From: Solitalea agri
Lineage (GTDB): Bacteria > Bacteroidota > Bacteroidia > Sphingobacteriales > Sphingobacteriaceae
Direction: 5' to 3'
DNA length: 64,000 nucleotides
NCBI RefSeq assembly: GCF_023914155.1
Contig: NZ_JAMWYS010000024.1
Location: 490,085 to 554,084, forward strand
Shown here: piece after piece, positions 35,612 to 44,850 of the stretch
Numbering within the stretch: position 1 is the first letter of the stretch
Layout: each line of letters begins with the position of its first letter
Program-made: the position numbers and the translations under genes
The notes under the pieces: model-generated
Seen by the model: only the letters and a program-made list of their open reading frames with translations
What the model was told of the DNA's origin: nothing
Database searches by the model: none

Positions 35612-35745
35612 AGGCCTTTCTTATTGACCTTCTTTTAGAAAAAAGTCGTTTTTGGGATTTTGCTATCAAAACAATAAACTATTTTCTCTATTTCCTGGAC
35701 TTTGAATCTGTAATTATTCTTAGTATAATTTTCAAGGGTTATCAT
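35612..35745 (-). pseudogene. Crp/Fnr-family N-terminal remnant (copy 2)
   Basis: From the ATG at 35745 the minus strand reads 'MITLENYTKNNYRFKVQEIE' and 'KIVYCFDSKIPKTTFF' before TAA; copy 1 reads 'MITLENYIGNNYIFNTLEIE' and 'KIINCFERKTLDKNGFFLKE'. A frameshift after 'KIPK' restores 'FFLKE'-like sequence at DNA level. Only some 45 codons remain. Both remnants point the same way and lie 7 kb apart around the CHAT/sigma island. Confidence 0.72.
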
Positions 35746-35938
35746 TAAACATGCTATGGGTAAACAGTATTAAGCTTAAAAATAATATTTATCGCCAATA
35801 TAGTACTGGTAGGCAGATTAGGAACTTATAATCAGCCCTGCCCAATCCAGGATTTGAAACCACCAAAAATCAATCAGCCTAAAACATTCCTACACGTTAA
35901 AAAAATCTTACAATAAAAAACAAAATTTCTTTAATTAC

Positions 35939-35982
35939 CTGATTAATATCAATTTATACCTAAATAACACTCCATACTTTTG
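35939..35982 (+). promoter_or_regulatory. FNR-type box and -7 element of focA-pflB
   Basis: CTGATTAATATCAA (35939-35952) matches TTGAT-N4-ATCAA at 9 of 10 bases. TACTTTTG (35975-35982) is a perfect TAnnTTTG -7. With a start of transcription near 35987 the box is centred at about -41, the class II activator position, replacing the -33 element. This fits oxygen-limited expression of formate metabolism. Confidence 0.7.
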
Positions 35983-36032
35983 CAGCCTCATTTAAATCAC
36001 TGTAAATAAAGAATTTACAAAACGCTCAACTA

Positions 36033-36941
36033 ATGGCTGCAGGTTATCACGCTCCGCAAGAAATTACAGAATATGCCTTACAGGTAGGCATTAAAAAAGC
36101 GAACACCGATTCTGTTAAAATCTTAATCCTGGGTTTTATGGGAGGGATTTTTCTGGGTCTGGCCGGACATGGCACCATGGTAGTGGCCCAACAGTTTCCT
36201 GACTCGCTCGGCTTTGCACGTCTGTTAAGTGGTATCATTTTCCCGGTAGGACTTATTACCATCCTTTTGGCTGGGGCCGACCTATTTACAGGCAATTGCC
36301 TTATCATGATTTCAGTCCTTGACGGCAAAACTAAATGGAGCGCATTCCTTAAAAATCTTTCTCTTGCTTATATCGGCAATTTATTAGGCTCATTGCTAGT
36401 AGTCTTCAGCCTTTATTATCTAAACCAGGTAAATCATGCAGATGGTTCGTATGGTGCATATGCCATAAAAGCAGCCGCTTACAAATCTAATCTGACGTTC
36501 TCTTCAGCAACATTATCAGGCATTTTTGCCAACCTGCTGGTATGTGCAGGTGTATGGTTATGCTACGGAGCTAAAGATCTCACCGGCAAAATATTCGGAA
36601 CATTCTTTCCAATTTATTTATTCATCATTTTAGGTTTGGAACACGTTATAGCTAACATGTATTACATTCCTATGGGATTGCTTTGTAAAAACGATCCTGC
36701 ATTTGTTGCCGAGGCCATGAGCAAATGGCATGTAACTCCTGAAAAACTATCGCATTTAACCCTAAGCAATGCCATTTTCAACAATTTTATCCCTGTTACT
36801 ATTGGCAACTTTATAGGAGGCGCAATCTTATTGGGAGGCGTATCCTGGTTTATGTACTTGAGAAAAGAGAAGAATCCCGCCGGCGTTATTTATCTAAGAA
36901 ATGAGCATAAAACAATGGCTCCAAATGAAAAAATAAGCTAA
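36033..36941 (+). CDS. focA: Formate/nitrite transporter family protein (FocA type)
   Basis: 302 aa, six helices. The family signatures are present: 'ILGFMGGIFLGLAGHGTMVV', 'LAGADLFTGNCLIM' (first signature, with the ADLFTGN turn that forms the channel constriction), 'CAGVWLCYGAKDLTGK' and 'LGLEHVIANMYYIPMGLL' with the central gating His. It is a pentameric channel for formate (or nitrite). It is followed by pflB after 49 bases, so formate made by PflB leaves through this channel. Regulated by the upstream FNR-type box. Confidence 0.94.
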   Translation: MAAGYHAPQEITEYALQVGIKKANTDSVKILILGFMGGIFLGLAGHGTMVVAQQFPDSLGFARLLSGIIFPVGLITILLAGADLFTGNCLIMISVLDGKTKWSAFLKNLSLAYIGNLLGSLLVVFSLYYLNQVNHADGSYGAYAIKAAAYKSNLTFSSATLSGIFANLLVCAGVWLCYGAKDLTGKIFGTFFPIYLFIILGLEHVIANMYYIPMGLLCKNDPAFVAEAMSKWHVTPEKLSHLTLSNAIFNNFIPVTIGNFIGGAILLGGVSWFMYLRKEKNPAGVIYLRNEHKTMAPNEKIS

Positions 36942-36990
36942 AAGCTAATTAAATAAATCCTAATCAAAATAACTCTTAATAAAATAGATC

Positions 36991-39216
36991 ATGAAAACAG
37001 TAGTCCCGTTTAAAACAGGTAAATGGACCAGTGGAATCAATCCTTACGATTTCGTTGTACAAAACCTTAGTCCCTATGAAGGTGATGCTTCTTTTCTGGT
37101 AGGCCCCACTGAAAAAACCATTCGATTATGGGAAGCCGCTAAAGAAGCCTTGCTTGAGGAACGCAAAAATAACGGTTGCCGTGATATAGATACAGAAACC
37201 ATTTCAACCATGACGGCATTCCGTCCTGGATACATCCAAAAAGATGACGAGGTGATTGTCGGCTTGCAAACGGATGTGCTTTTAAAACGTGCCATGAAAC
37301 CTTTTGGGGGCATCAAACTGGTTGAAAATGCTGTTGCCGAACGCGGATTAAAGGTTTCTGACCGTGTGATCGATATTTTCAATTATGCCAACGACCACAA
37401 TCAGTCTGTCTTTAATGCTTATGATGCGGAAATAAAAACCTACCGATCGAACCACGTTTTAACCGGTTTGCCCGACAACTATGCGCGAGGCCGTATCATT
37501 GCCGATTTCCGCCGCCTGGCTCTTTATGGTGCCAATGCGTTAATCGCTGCAAAAAAAGCTGATTTCACAGCGGTTAGCGGTGCAATGGATGATTCAAAAG
37601 TGCGTTTACGTGAAGAAATCACCCAGCAGATAAATGCATTAAATGACATGATTAAAATGGCTGCAGAATACGGGTACGATGTATCTCGTCCTGCCGAAAA
37701 TGCGCATGAAGCCATTCAATGGACCTATTTTGCTTACCTGGCTGCAGTGAAAGAACAAGATGGTGCCGCCATGTCATTGGGAAATACCTCTTCTTTCCTT
37801 GATATTTATATTGAACATGATATAGAAGAAGGCCTGATCACCGAAGCCGAAGCACAAGAATTGATCGACCAATTTGTAATGAAATTACGTTTGGTTCGTC
37901 ACTTGCGCCCAGGAGCTTATGATGAGATCTTTGGTGGTGACCCAACATGGGTAACCGAGTCAATTGGTGGACAAATGGCCGATGGACGAACCAAGGTTAC
38001 CAAAACATCTTTCCGTTTCTTACAAACTTTATATAACCTCGGCCCGGCTCCTGAACCTAACCTGACTGTACTATGGTCGGAGCACTTGCCGGAAGGTTTC
38101 AAAAAATTCTGCGCACAAGTTTCGATCGACACTTCTTCGGTTCAATACGAAAACGATGATCTAATGCGCGAAGTACGTGAGTATGACGACTACGGCATTG
38201 CATGTTGCGTTTCGTACCAGCCAATCGGTAAACGCATTCAGCACTTTGGCGCCCGCGCTAACTTGCCGAAGGCTTTATTAATTGCCTTGAACGCAGGCCG
38301 TGAAGAATCACATGGTAAACTGATCGTTAACGATGTTCCTGCTGTTGCAGAAGGCCCGTTGAACTACGAAAAGGTAATGGATAACTTCAAAAAAGTGCTT
38401 TCAGAACTGGCCAGGGTATATGCCAAGTCAATGTATATCATTCATTACATGCATGATAAATATTACTATGAAAGAGCACAAATGGCATTGATCGATACGA
38501 ATCCGGGCATTGACATTGCCTATGGCGCCGCAGGTATCTCTATTATCGCCGACTCATTCGCAGCGATCAAATATGCTAAAGTTACCCCTGTTCGCAATGA
38601 CCAAGGCCTCACTACTGATTTCGAAATAGAAGGAGAATATCCTCAATTTGGTAATGACGATGACCGCGTGGATAACATTGCTAAAGAAATCACAAAGTTC
38701 TTTATCAGCGAATTGCGCAAACATAACGCTTATAAACACGCAGAGCCTACTCTATCGCTGCTGACCATTACATCTAACGTGATGTATGGCAGAAATACAG
38801 GAGCTACTCCAGATGGCCGTAAAGCGGGTGAATCATTTGCTCCGGGAGCCAATCCAATGCATGGACGTGATAAAACCGGTGCTATTGCCTCACTGAATTC
38901 GGTAAGTAAACTGGAATACGCGGATGCACAGGATGGTATCTCCAACACCTTCTCTATGGTGCCTGCATCATTGGGAGCGACCAAGGAAGACCAAGTAAAA
39001 AACCTGGTGACAACCATGAACGGTTACTTTGAAAGAGGTGCCCATCATTTAAATGTGAACGTGCTCAACCGCGAAACGTTGATGGATGCTTACAACAACC
39101 CTGATAATTATCCGCAATTAACGATTCGTGTATCGGGTTATGCTGTAAACTTTGTACGTCTTTCAAAAGCGCATCAACTGGAAGTAATTGCGCGTACGTT
39201 CCACGAAAGCATGTAA
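36991..39216 (+). CDS. pflB: Formate C-acetyltransferase (pyruvate formate-lyase)
   Basis: 741 aa. It splits pyruvate and CoA into acetyl-CoA and formate in anaerobic sugar metabolism. The catalytic Cys pair is in '[17 protein letters not shown]' (about residue 405), and the glycyl radical site is '[19 protein letters not shown]' near the C-terminus (Gly about 717). '[20 protein letters not shown]' and 'FSMVPASLG' are PFL-specific. Length is close to the usual 750-760. Activated by the radical-SAM enzyme encoded convergently just downstream (pflA). Confidence 0.97.
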   Translation: MKTVVPFKTGKWTSGINPYDFVVQNLSPYEGDASFLVGPTEKTIRLWEAAKEALLEERKNNGCRDIDTETISTMTAFRPGYIQKDDEVIVGLQTDVLLKRAMKPFGGIKLVENAVAERGLKVSDRVIDIFNYANDHNQSVFNAYDAEIKTYRSNHVLTGLPDNYARGRIIADFRRLALYGANALIAAKKADFTAVSGAMDDSKVRLREEITQQINALNDMIKMAAEYGYDVSRPAENAHEAIQWTYFAYLAAVKEQDGAAMSLGNTSSFLDIYIEHDIEEGLITEAEAQELIDQFVMKLRLVRHLRPGAYDEIFGGDPTWVTESIGGQMADGRTKVTKTSFRFLQTLYNLGPAPEPNLTVLWSEHLPEGFKKFCAQVSIDTSSVQYENDDLMREVREYDDYGIACCVSYQPIGKRIQHFGARANLPKALLIALNAGREESHGKLIVNDVPAVAEGPLNYEKVMDNFKKVLSELARVYAKSMYIIHYMHDKYYYERAQMALIDTNPGIDIAYGAAGISIIADSFAAIKYAKVTPVRNDQGLTTDFEIEGEYPQFGNDDDRVDNIAKEITKFFISELRKHNAYKHAEPTLSLLTITSNVMYGRNTGATPDGRKAGESFAPGANPMHGRDKTGAIASLNSVSKLEYADAQDGISNTFSMVPASLGATKEDQVKNLVTTMNGYFERGAHHLNVNVLNRETLMDAYNNPDNYPQLTIRVSGYAVNFVRLSKAHQLEVIARTFHESM

Positions 39217-39238
39217 TACATTAAACCAAATAAATAAG

Positions 39239-39267
39239 AATCCCTGCCGGGCAAACTGGCAGGGATT
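39239..39267. terminator. Terminator between pflB and pflA
   Basis: AATCCCTGCC pairs with GGCAGGGATT around a 9-base loop, followed by TTTTT on the plus strand. Confidence 0.88.
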
Positions 39268-39283
39268 TTTTGCTTTTAGCTGC

Positions 39284-40066
39284 TTATTTCAATTGTACAT
39301 TTTTAAAATACTTCTGGAAGATACGGAGTGTACGTTCTTTAACTTCTGCGGAAGGAGCTTCTACGCCGGGTAAACCATAATCCATTCCCAGCATTTCCCA
39401 TTTATGGACACCTAATTTATGATAAGGCAGAATTTCCACCTTTTGAACGCATTTATAATCTGAAAAATGCTTCGCCCATTCTTCTACATATTCGGGCTGA
39501 TCGCTCCATCCGGGCACCAGCACATAACGTAGCCACATAGGCATCCCAATTTGTTCACAGTAGTTGGCCACCTGAAGCGTTGGCTTATTAGAAACACCGG
39601 TAAGTTTACGATGCCATTCTTCATTGATGTGTTTTACATCCAGCAAGATCAGATCAGTATGCGACAACAGTTCTTTCACCTGGTCATCCAGCAACCGCCC
39701 ATTGGTATCGAGACAGGTGTTAATGCCTTCTTCATGCAAACGTTTAAAGAACGTGATCAATTTAGCGCGCTGCAATAAAGGTTCACCTCCCGAAACCGTA
39801 ACGCCACCATCGGCTCCAAAATATCCCTTTTGTCGTTTGGCCCTTTCCACCAGCTCATTAATTAACACCTGCTGTCCGCCATTCACATCCAAAGTATCTG
39901 CATTCTGACAGTATAAACAACGGAATTGACAGCCTTGAACAAACAGCACCATCCGTATACCTGGCCCATCATGCGTACCAAAGGTTTCCAAAGAATGAAT
40001 GCGTATAAATTCAGGATCCCTGGCATTTAGCTCTTCCGCCTCTATTTCTTGAAATGGAAAGTACAT
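39284..40066 (-). CDS. pflA: Pyruvate formate-lyase activating enzyme
   Basis: 260 aa radical-SAM enzyme that installs the glycyl radical on PflB. The CX3CX2C cluster is 'QGCQFRCLYCQNAD'. The preceding 'ETFGTHDGPGIRMVLF' is the PflA signature. 'GGVTVSGGEPLLQ' is the SAM-binding GGE motif, and 'DTNGRLLD' and 'LDVKHINEEWHRKLTG' follow. It lies convergent to pflB rather than in the same operon, separated by a terminator, so it needs its own promoter. Confidence 0.96.
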   Translation of the reverse strand: MYFPFQEIEAEELNARDPEFIRIHSLETFGTHDGPGIRMVLFVQGCQFRCLYCQNADTLDVNGGQQVLINELVERAKRQKGYFGADGGVTVSGGEPLLQRAKLITFFKRLHEEGINTCLDTNGRLLDDQVKELLSHTDLILLDVKHINEEWHRKLTGVSNKPTLQVANYCEQIGMPMWLRYVLVPGWSDQPEYVEEWAKHFSDYKCVQKVEILPYHKLGVHKWEMLGMDYGLPGVEAPSAEVKERTLRIFQKYFKNVQLK

Positions 40067-40207
40067 GTGCTGATAAATGAGTATGGATTGACGAATGTTG
40101 AATTATTTAATAACACAGTAATTTAACAATCTTATATCGAATTAAACACTTGTCAATCAAGCAATTTATTTATTCGAAAAACCTTGCGGCAGGACTACAA
40201 AAATGTT

Positions 40208-41824
40208 CTAGTTTGAATGATTATTTGTTTCATAGCTAGCGGTAGTGGTTAAAAGAACTGTAACAGGTTTTTCAAATAGATCCTTCCCAGAAAACACTAT
40301 TTGAATATTTTTAATCGACTTCAGATCCGCAAGGGTTCCTTCCCTGGTGATCAAAACACAGTTAGGATGCAGTTCAATAAATCTTCTCAAAGAGTCTACA
40401 TCGGTAAAACGTTTAATCGGGTGGTTTAAATAAAAATTATACCCCGGATTATATTTCTTAAAAGCCACAACCGGCCTGCCAGTCTGAATAAGTCCTAAGC
40501 TTTTAACTACCGGATTTTGGCTATATACTTTAGGGTAAATAAAGGAGAAAAAAATAAATGAGGTAAGTATAAATGCCCCTGACATGACGGCTATTCCCAT
40601 TATTTGGTTCCTCGACCACAACAGACGGGTAATGCAGGCGGATATGGGTAACACCAAAAATGGAATCGCTAAATAAGTGAATCGGGCAAGAGGCGGCTCA
40701 TTTTTCAAGGCTAAATAAATACCCATTGGCAGGACCAAAGTGATGATCAAATAAACCATCAATGGGATTTGAAATGACCCTTTAGCGATTCCACTTATAA
40801 CATCAAACAGGTAATTACCGATAAGCAAAGCCATAAAAGGATAAGCTGGCATCGGATAATTAGGAAGCTGGGTATCAGAAACAGTAAAGAACAACCAAAA
40901 AGTCAATACTGTTACCACGCTAAACTTAATAAACGGATTAGCCCAGTTACTTATCGATTTTTTTATGATTTGAACAATAAATACCGAAAATGGTAAGAAA
41001 CCAATCAGAATATAGAGGGTGGTTAAACCAAAGAAACCTCCATGTCCTTCTTTAACATCAGTAAAACGATGCACGTTATGATTGAGCAAAAAACCTTTTA
41101 CCCAGGCCCCATTAGTTGCTTTATCAACTGCCAAATACCAAGGCAGCGAAATGATAAGCACCACAAACAATCCCAACAAAGGCTTGAAACTCAAAATTCG
41201 CTTAAAGCTGAGATCTTTAGTTACAATCAAATAAACGAAAACTATTAAACCGGGCAGCAAAACCGCTAGCGGACCTTTACAAAGAATACCCAGGCCCATA
41301 GCAATGTAGGTGAACCATAGAAACTTATTCTTTTCAGTTTGAATAAAGGTAAAAATGGAAAAAAGGCATGCAGAAAGAAGAAAAATCAGGTAAGGATCGG
41401 GAACGGCCAATCGCATTTCAAAGGTAAAATGAAGCGATGAAAGCAGCACTAGCACCGCCATAAATGCCTTTTTCTGACCTAAATGCTTTCTAACGAAATA
41501 ATAAGTAATCAGTAGCGTAAGTAATCCAAAAATGGCGGAGAAAAAACGGGCTGAAAATTCGTTTACGCCAAAAAGTTTGAAGGCAGTCATCATACAATAG
41601 TAATGAAACGGAGGTTTATCTGTTCGCAGCTCCTGGTTAAAAGTTGGGACCACCCAATCGCTCCTGTCAAACATTTCACGGGCGCACTGGGCATTCTTCG
41701 CTTCATCAAGAATATAAATAGGTGTTTTACCTAAATATGAGAAATACAACAAGACAGCCAACAGCATTATAACAGATGTATACACACCATTTCTGTTAAC
41801 CGCCATAAAATATTTTGCCCTCAT
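40208..41824 (-). CDS. GT39/ArnT-like glycosyltransferase
   Basis: 538 aa with some 12 membrane helices. The first exported loop has 'ILDEAKNAQCAREMFDRSDW' with the conserved acidic residue, and 'TFNQELRTDKPPFHYYCMMT'. This is the PMT_2 (dolichyl-phosphate-mannose mannosyltransferase) family. Relatives transfer a sugar, often from undecaprenyl phosphate, to lipid A or protein at the periplasmic face. It lies next to a flippase-like gene and the remains of a GT2 gene, which together would have made, moved and used the lipid-linked sugar. Confidence 0.87.
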   Translation of the reverse strand: MRAKYFMAVNRNGVYTSVIMLLAVLLYFSYLGKTPIYILDEAKNAQCAREMFDRSDWVVPTFNQELRTDKPPFHYYCMMTAFKLFGVNEFSARFFSAIFGLLTLLITYYFVRKHLGQKKAFMAVLVLLSSLHFTFEMRLAVPDPYLIFLLSACLFSIFTFIQTEKNKFLWFTYIAMGLGILCKGPLAVLLPGLIVFVYLIVTKDLSFKRILSFKPLLGLFVVLIISLPWYLAVDKATNGAWVKGFLLNHNVHRFTDVKEGHGGFFGLTTLYILIGFLPFSVFIVQIIKKSISNWANPFIKFSVVTVLTFWLFFTVSDTQLPNYPMPAYPFMALLIGNYLFDVISGIAKGSFQIPLMVYLIITLVLPMGIYLALKNEPPLARFTYLAIPFLVLPISACITRLLWSRNQIMGIAVMSGAFILTSFIFFSFIYPKVYSQNPVVKSLGLIQTGRPVVAFKKYNPGYNFYLNHPIKRFTDVDSLRRFIELHPNCVLITREGTLADLKSIKNIQIVFSGKDLFEKPVTVLLTTTASYETNNHSN

Positions 41825-41950
41825 TTATTCAATCTATTACTCTATTACTGCAAATGCAGGTCGTGTTTTAGCTAATTTCAATCATAAGATGAAAAATCAT
41901 GTAAAGGTGAAAGATAGTATATTGAACCTTTCCACTCGGGGAGTGCTTGT

Positions 41951-42823
41951 CTACCCTTCTTTCAGTTCCAGCTTTTTCGCATTAAAAACATAATAGCCTC
42001 CCAAAAGTGAAACCAAGGCGGTAATCACATAAAACCATAAGCTGATGGTTACCGCGTAATGCATGTCCAGTTTTAAATATTGAGATCCGAAAAGAAAAAC
42101 CAATTCGCGTGCGCCAAGGCCACCGATTGTAAAGGGCATGATGGCCACCACCGACGAGACCAGGAAAATCATTAAATAATCAACGTAATGCTCATGGATA
42201 TTTAAAGCTTTTAAAATGCAAACTACACAGATTAGCTGGGCTACCTGAACTAATATTCCTTGAGCGTTAGTACTCCAGAAATAAGGCTTAAACTCCGGAA
42301 AGAAGAAATGGTAGACTGCATAGAATGTGGCTAAAGCAATGCCTCCTAACAAAATAATGGCCCACTCCCAATTCCTAAACACAGGTGACATAAGCGCAAG
42401 CAGGCAAGTCAACAGTCCTAATGCCATAAGTCCGCTTGCACGATCAAAGAAAACTGCCCAGAAAAGCTTTTTTCCCGAAACGTCAAACTGCTTGTTCAGC
42501 CACCATATTTTATAGCCATCACCACCAATTCCACCTGGAAGGAAAAGATTGTAAAACATTCCGAGCCAATACAAACGCAGATTGGCTTTATCAGAAAAAT
42601 TCAATCCTATTGCCCTGAAAAAGGTATTTAAACGAATCGCTGAACTGATTTTGGAAATAACAAAAAAAGCAAAGGCCACTAGCAACCAGTTTAAATGGGT
42701 TGTCTTAAAAGCCTGAACGAGTTCTCTAAGATCTATTTTGCGAAATACCTGCCAAAGGCAAAGTCCACTGATCCCAATTTTAATTAGCAGTTTGACGTAC
42801 CCCCCTAGTATCTTTTTTTCCAT
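41951..42823 (-). CDS. Flippase-like integral membrane protein (LPG synthase TM family)
   Basis: 290 aa, eight to nine helices. The pattern 'RLYWLGMFYNLFLPGGIGGDGYKIWWL', 'AVFFDRASGLMALGLL' and 'MPFTIGGLGARELVFLFG' marks the UPF0104 / lysylphosphatidylglycerol synthase transmembrane family (N-P-GGxGGD and GG-GxRE motifs). Relatives flip lipid-linked substrates or lipids. The GNAT-like synthase domain of MprF is absent. The gene is upstream of GT39 in the same direction; a dead GT2 gene precedes it. Confidence 0.87.
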   Translation of the reverse strand: MEKKILGGYVKLLIKIGISGLCLWQVFRKIDLRELVQAFKTTHLNWLLVAFAFFVISKISSAIRLNTFFRAIGLNFSDKANLRLYWLGMFYNLFLPGGIGGDGYKIWWLNKQFDVSGKKLFWAVFFDRASGLMALGLLTCLLALMSPVFRNWEWAIILLGGIALATFYAVYHFFFPEFKPYFWSTNAQGILVQVAQLICVVCILKALNIHEHYVDYLMIFLVSSVVAIMPFTIGGLGARELVFLFGSQYLKLDMHYAVTISLWFYVITALVSLLGGYYVFNAKKLELKEG

Positions 42824-42870
42824 GGATATAAATCGTTCTTATTGATCAGTTTTTGCTGTTATGATTCGAA

Positions 42871-43140
42871 TTAGGTCTGTCTATTAAGCTCGGCAAGAAT
42901 GCCCAGAGTAATCATTTGTATGCCGCCCAGAAGAATATTATATCCAAAATCAAAGCGGTTTTCCTAAAATATTATGGACAACTAGCTGTACAAACAGCAG
43001 ATAAAAAATGATCGCTATTCCTAAAGTTAGGCCAATAAATCCTAATCTGCTGAAAAAGCGTACAGTTTTTTGAGGGTTTATATCTGTCGGTCTTCCGTTT
43101 CCCTTAAAAGAGTTAGATTCCTCATAAAGAAAGACTTAAA
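42871..43140 (-). pseudogene. 3' remnant of a GT2 polyprenyl-phosphate glycosyltransferase
   Basis: The minus strand reads 'FLYEESNSFKGNGRPTDINP', 'QKTVRFFSRLGFIGLTLGIA', 'IIFYLLFVQLVVHNILGKP', then after a one-base frameshift 'FDFGYNILLGGIQMITLGIL' and 'AELNRQT' before TAA at 42871. These are the two C-terminal membrane helices and the 'GIQMITLGILAEL' end of DPM1/ArnC-like GT2 enzymes. The catalytic domain is gone. The rest of the 42824-43245 gap has nothing recognisable. Confidence 0.75.
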
Positions 43141-43245
43141 GAAACTTCAAAGCGGAAGAATAAAGAAAAAAACGTAACTTATATACAGGGACTTAAGATC
43201 AGGTGATACGCTGGTGTATGACTACTCACTTAAAACCTAAACTTT

Positions 43246-44247
43246 ATGGAAAAAAACGAAACCGAGGCTTCGCAGGCCAAAAATGGAAAAGTTCAACCAG
43301 GTAAAAAAGATACATTGATCGAAAACGGACAGATGAACTCAACTGTTTGGGCGGGTAACGTTCCCCTGATCAAACAAGGAACCTATGCAGATGGCCTTCC
43401 CTATAATGAATTAAACTATCTGGCATTCAAGCTTATTTTAAAGCCCAACCGTTTTGTTTCGCGCAACTCCCTTTTCGACCTGGTAAAAGTAATGAAGAAA
43501 CCAGCGGCAGCACTACATTGCAACTTTCAAACCGAAGGGTTTATCAATATGCCGATCAAGATCCGTGAAGTGCTTTTTGTAGATACCCCAGATTTCAAAC
43601 TTTATAATAATGGATTTATTTTGCGTAGGCGCATTGCTTATGAAGATGGGTTCCCGGCATCAAATCCTGAAATTGTGTTCAAATTCCGCCATCCGGACCT
43701 TCAGCAAGCTGCCGAAACTGATGTGCGTCCTTTAATCAGTGGTGATTACAGGGTAAAATTTAAGTGCCAGGCATTACCCCTCAAAGATCATTTGGGAGGA
43801 ATCCGAATGTTGTATTCGCATAATGTGCAATTCCCCAGATCTAGCGTCACTCACAATGATGTGTTCTCATTCGATACCATATCGGAAATATTCCCAGTTC
43901 TGAAACATCTTAAGGAAAATGCAGGTGAAAGAATTCAACTCGTCAACGACATGATCGTTGAAGAAGTATTACAAGACATCGGCATTCTCGATTTGGGTGA
44001 TGGCATTAAAGCGAAGGTGAACATGGCCATTTGGCGTACAAGAGGTGAACACCGGCCGCTCATTGCCGAACTAGCCTACCAAATCAGGTTCAAAGACCGA
44101 AAAGAATTGAAACTCGAAGCCATGCAAAGGGCAGAGCGATATTTTATAATGCTCCAGTATGCAGCAAAGGACTGGATTTCCCTAAATGCTACCAAAACTG
44201 GTGTGGTTTACAGGTCCATGGGCAATCCGCCTAATAGCCACGAATAG
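43246..44247 (+). CDS. CYTH-like domain protein
   Basis: 333 aa with a polar N-terminus of about 60 residues. The core has 'FINMPIKIREVLFVDTPDFKLYNNGFILRRRIAYEDG', read here only as separate motifs: an E-x-LFVDT strand, 'GFILRRR', and 'EIVFKFRHPD'. This alternation of charged strands is that of CYTH/triphosphate-tunnel proteins, though the N-terminal ExExK is not clear, so catalysis is uncertain. The last third is helical. It is followed after 2 bases by a FUSC membrane protein, so they form an operon. Function unknown. Confidence 0.6.
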   Translation: MEKNETEASQAKNGKVQPGKKDTLIENGQMNSTVWAGNVPLIKQGTYADGLPYNELNYLAFKLILKPNRFVSRNSLFDLVKVMKKPAAALHCNFQTEGFINMPIKIREVLFVDTPDFKLYNNGFILRRRIAYEDGFPASNPEIVFKFRHPDLQQAAETDVRPLISGDYRVKFKCQALPLKDHLGGIRMLYSHNVQFPRSSVTHNDVFSFDTISEIFPVLKHLKENAGERIQLVNDMIVEEVLQDIGILDLGDGIKAKVNMAIWRTRGEHRPLIAELAYQIRFKDRKELKLEAMQRAERYFIMLQYAAKDWISLNATKTGVVYRSMGNPPNSHE

Positions 44248-44249
44248 TC

Positions 44250-44825
44250 ATGACACACCGATCATCGAAGAAAGCCGAAGTGCTGATGAAACAGCTTGGC
44301 CTTTCATTTGATCATATTCTTGGCTTGCGATTTGCTATCAATGTGGCTATAGCAACATGTATCGTATGGACCACCTTACGGGCGCTGGAGGATACTAACC
44401 CTATCTGGGCGATCGCCTCCATGGTGGCAGCGTCAGACCCCCAGCCGGCCGAAGCTCGCAAAATGTTCAGATCAAGACTGATCAATGTAATGGTTGGCTG
44501 CGCTGTGGGATTGTTTTTTCTGCTGATCGGTGGTGCAAAGGAATGGCTGTTGCCGCTTGCGTTGGGTACCACGGTGCTCGTTTCGTCTTATATCGTTCGC
44601 ATTAAAACCATGTGGCGACAGGCTCCTATCACAGCCGCAGTAGTGATAGCCGAAAGTGTCACACACGGAGAGGCCAGAGTTGGCTTAGAGCAAGGTCTTC
44701 ATAAAGTGGCTGAGGTTATATTTGGATGTTTGGTAGGGCTTTTGGTGAGCCTGCTTATGTCAAAAGTCTGGATGATTCAACCCTCACCTGAGGCATTAGA
44801 ACCTTCTTCGAAAGGAAATAAATGA
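44250..44825 (+). CDS. FUSC-family membrane protein
   Basis: 191 aa with about five helices. 'NPIWAIASMVAASDPQPAEARKMFRSRLINVMVGCAVG' (given as one region, residues 47-85) contains the conserved small-residue and 'R..G...G' pattern of the FUSC / aromatic-acid exporter fold. The family includes YccS and AaeB. Only the short membrane core is present, not the large cytoplasmic part. Two bases after the CYTH-like gene, so translated together. Confidence 0.75.
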   Translation: MTHRSSKKAEVLMKQLGLSFDHILGLRFAINVAIATCIVWTTLRALEDTNPIWAIASMVAASDPQPAEARKMFRSRLINVMVGCAVGLFFLLIGGAKEWLLPLALGTTVLVSSYIVRIKTMWRQAPITAAVVIAESVTHGEARVGLEQGLHKVAEVIFGCLVGLLVSLLMSKVWMIQPSPEALEPSSKGNK

Positions 44826-44850
44826 GCCTAATAAGTTAGCCATTTGTTGC

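Larger units (their letters stand above)
35401..36032. other. Gap between sigma operon and focA
   Basis: About 200 bases after the sigma start are AT-rich and featureless. Next is the second Crp remnant (35612-35745) with related flanking sequence to about 35820, then the focA regulatory region (FNR box and -7). Confidence 0.6.

Noticed and set aside
28234..35820. A Craspase (type III-E CRISPR) locus around the TPR-CHAT gene
   Set aside because: No gRAMP/Cas7-11-like gene, no repeats and no reverse transcriptase; the CHAT protein has a signal peptide and faces the periplasm.
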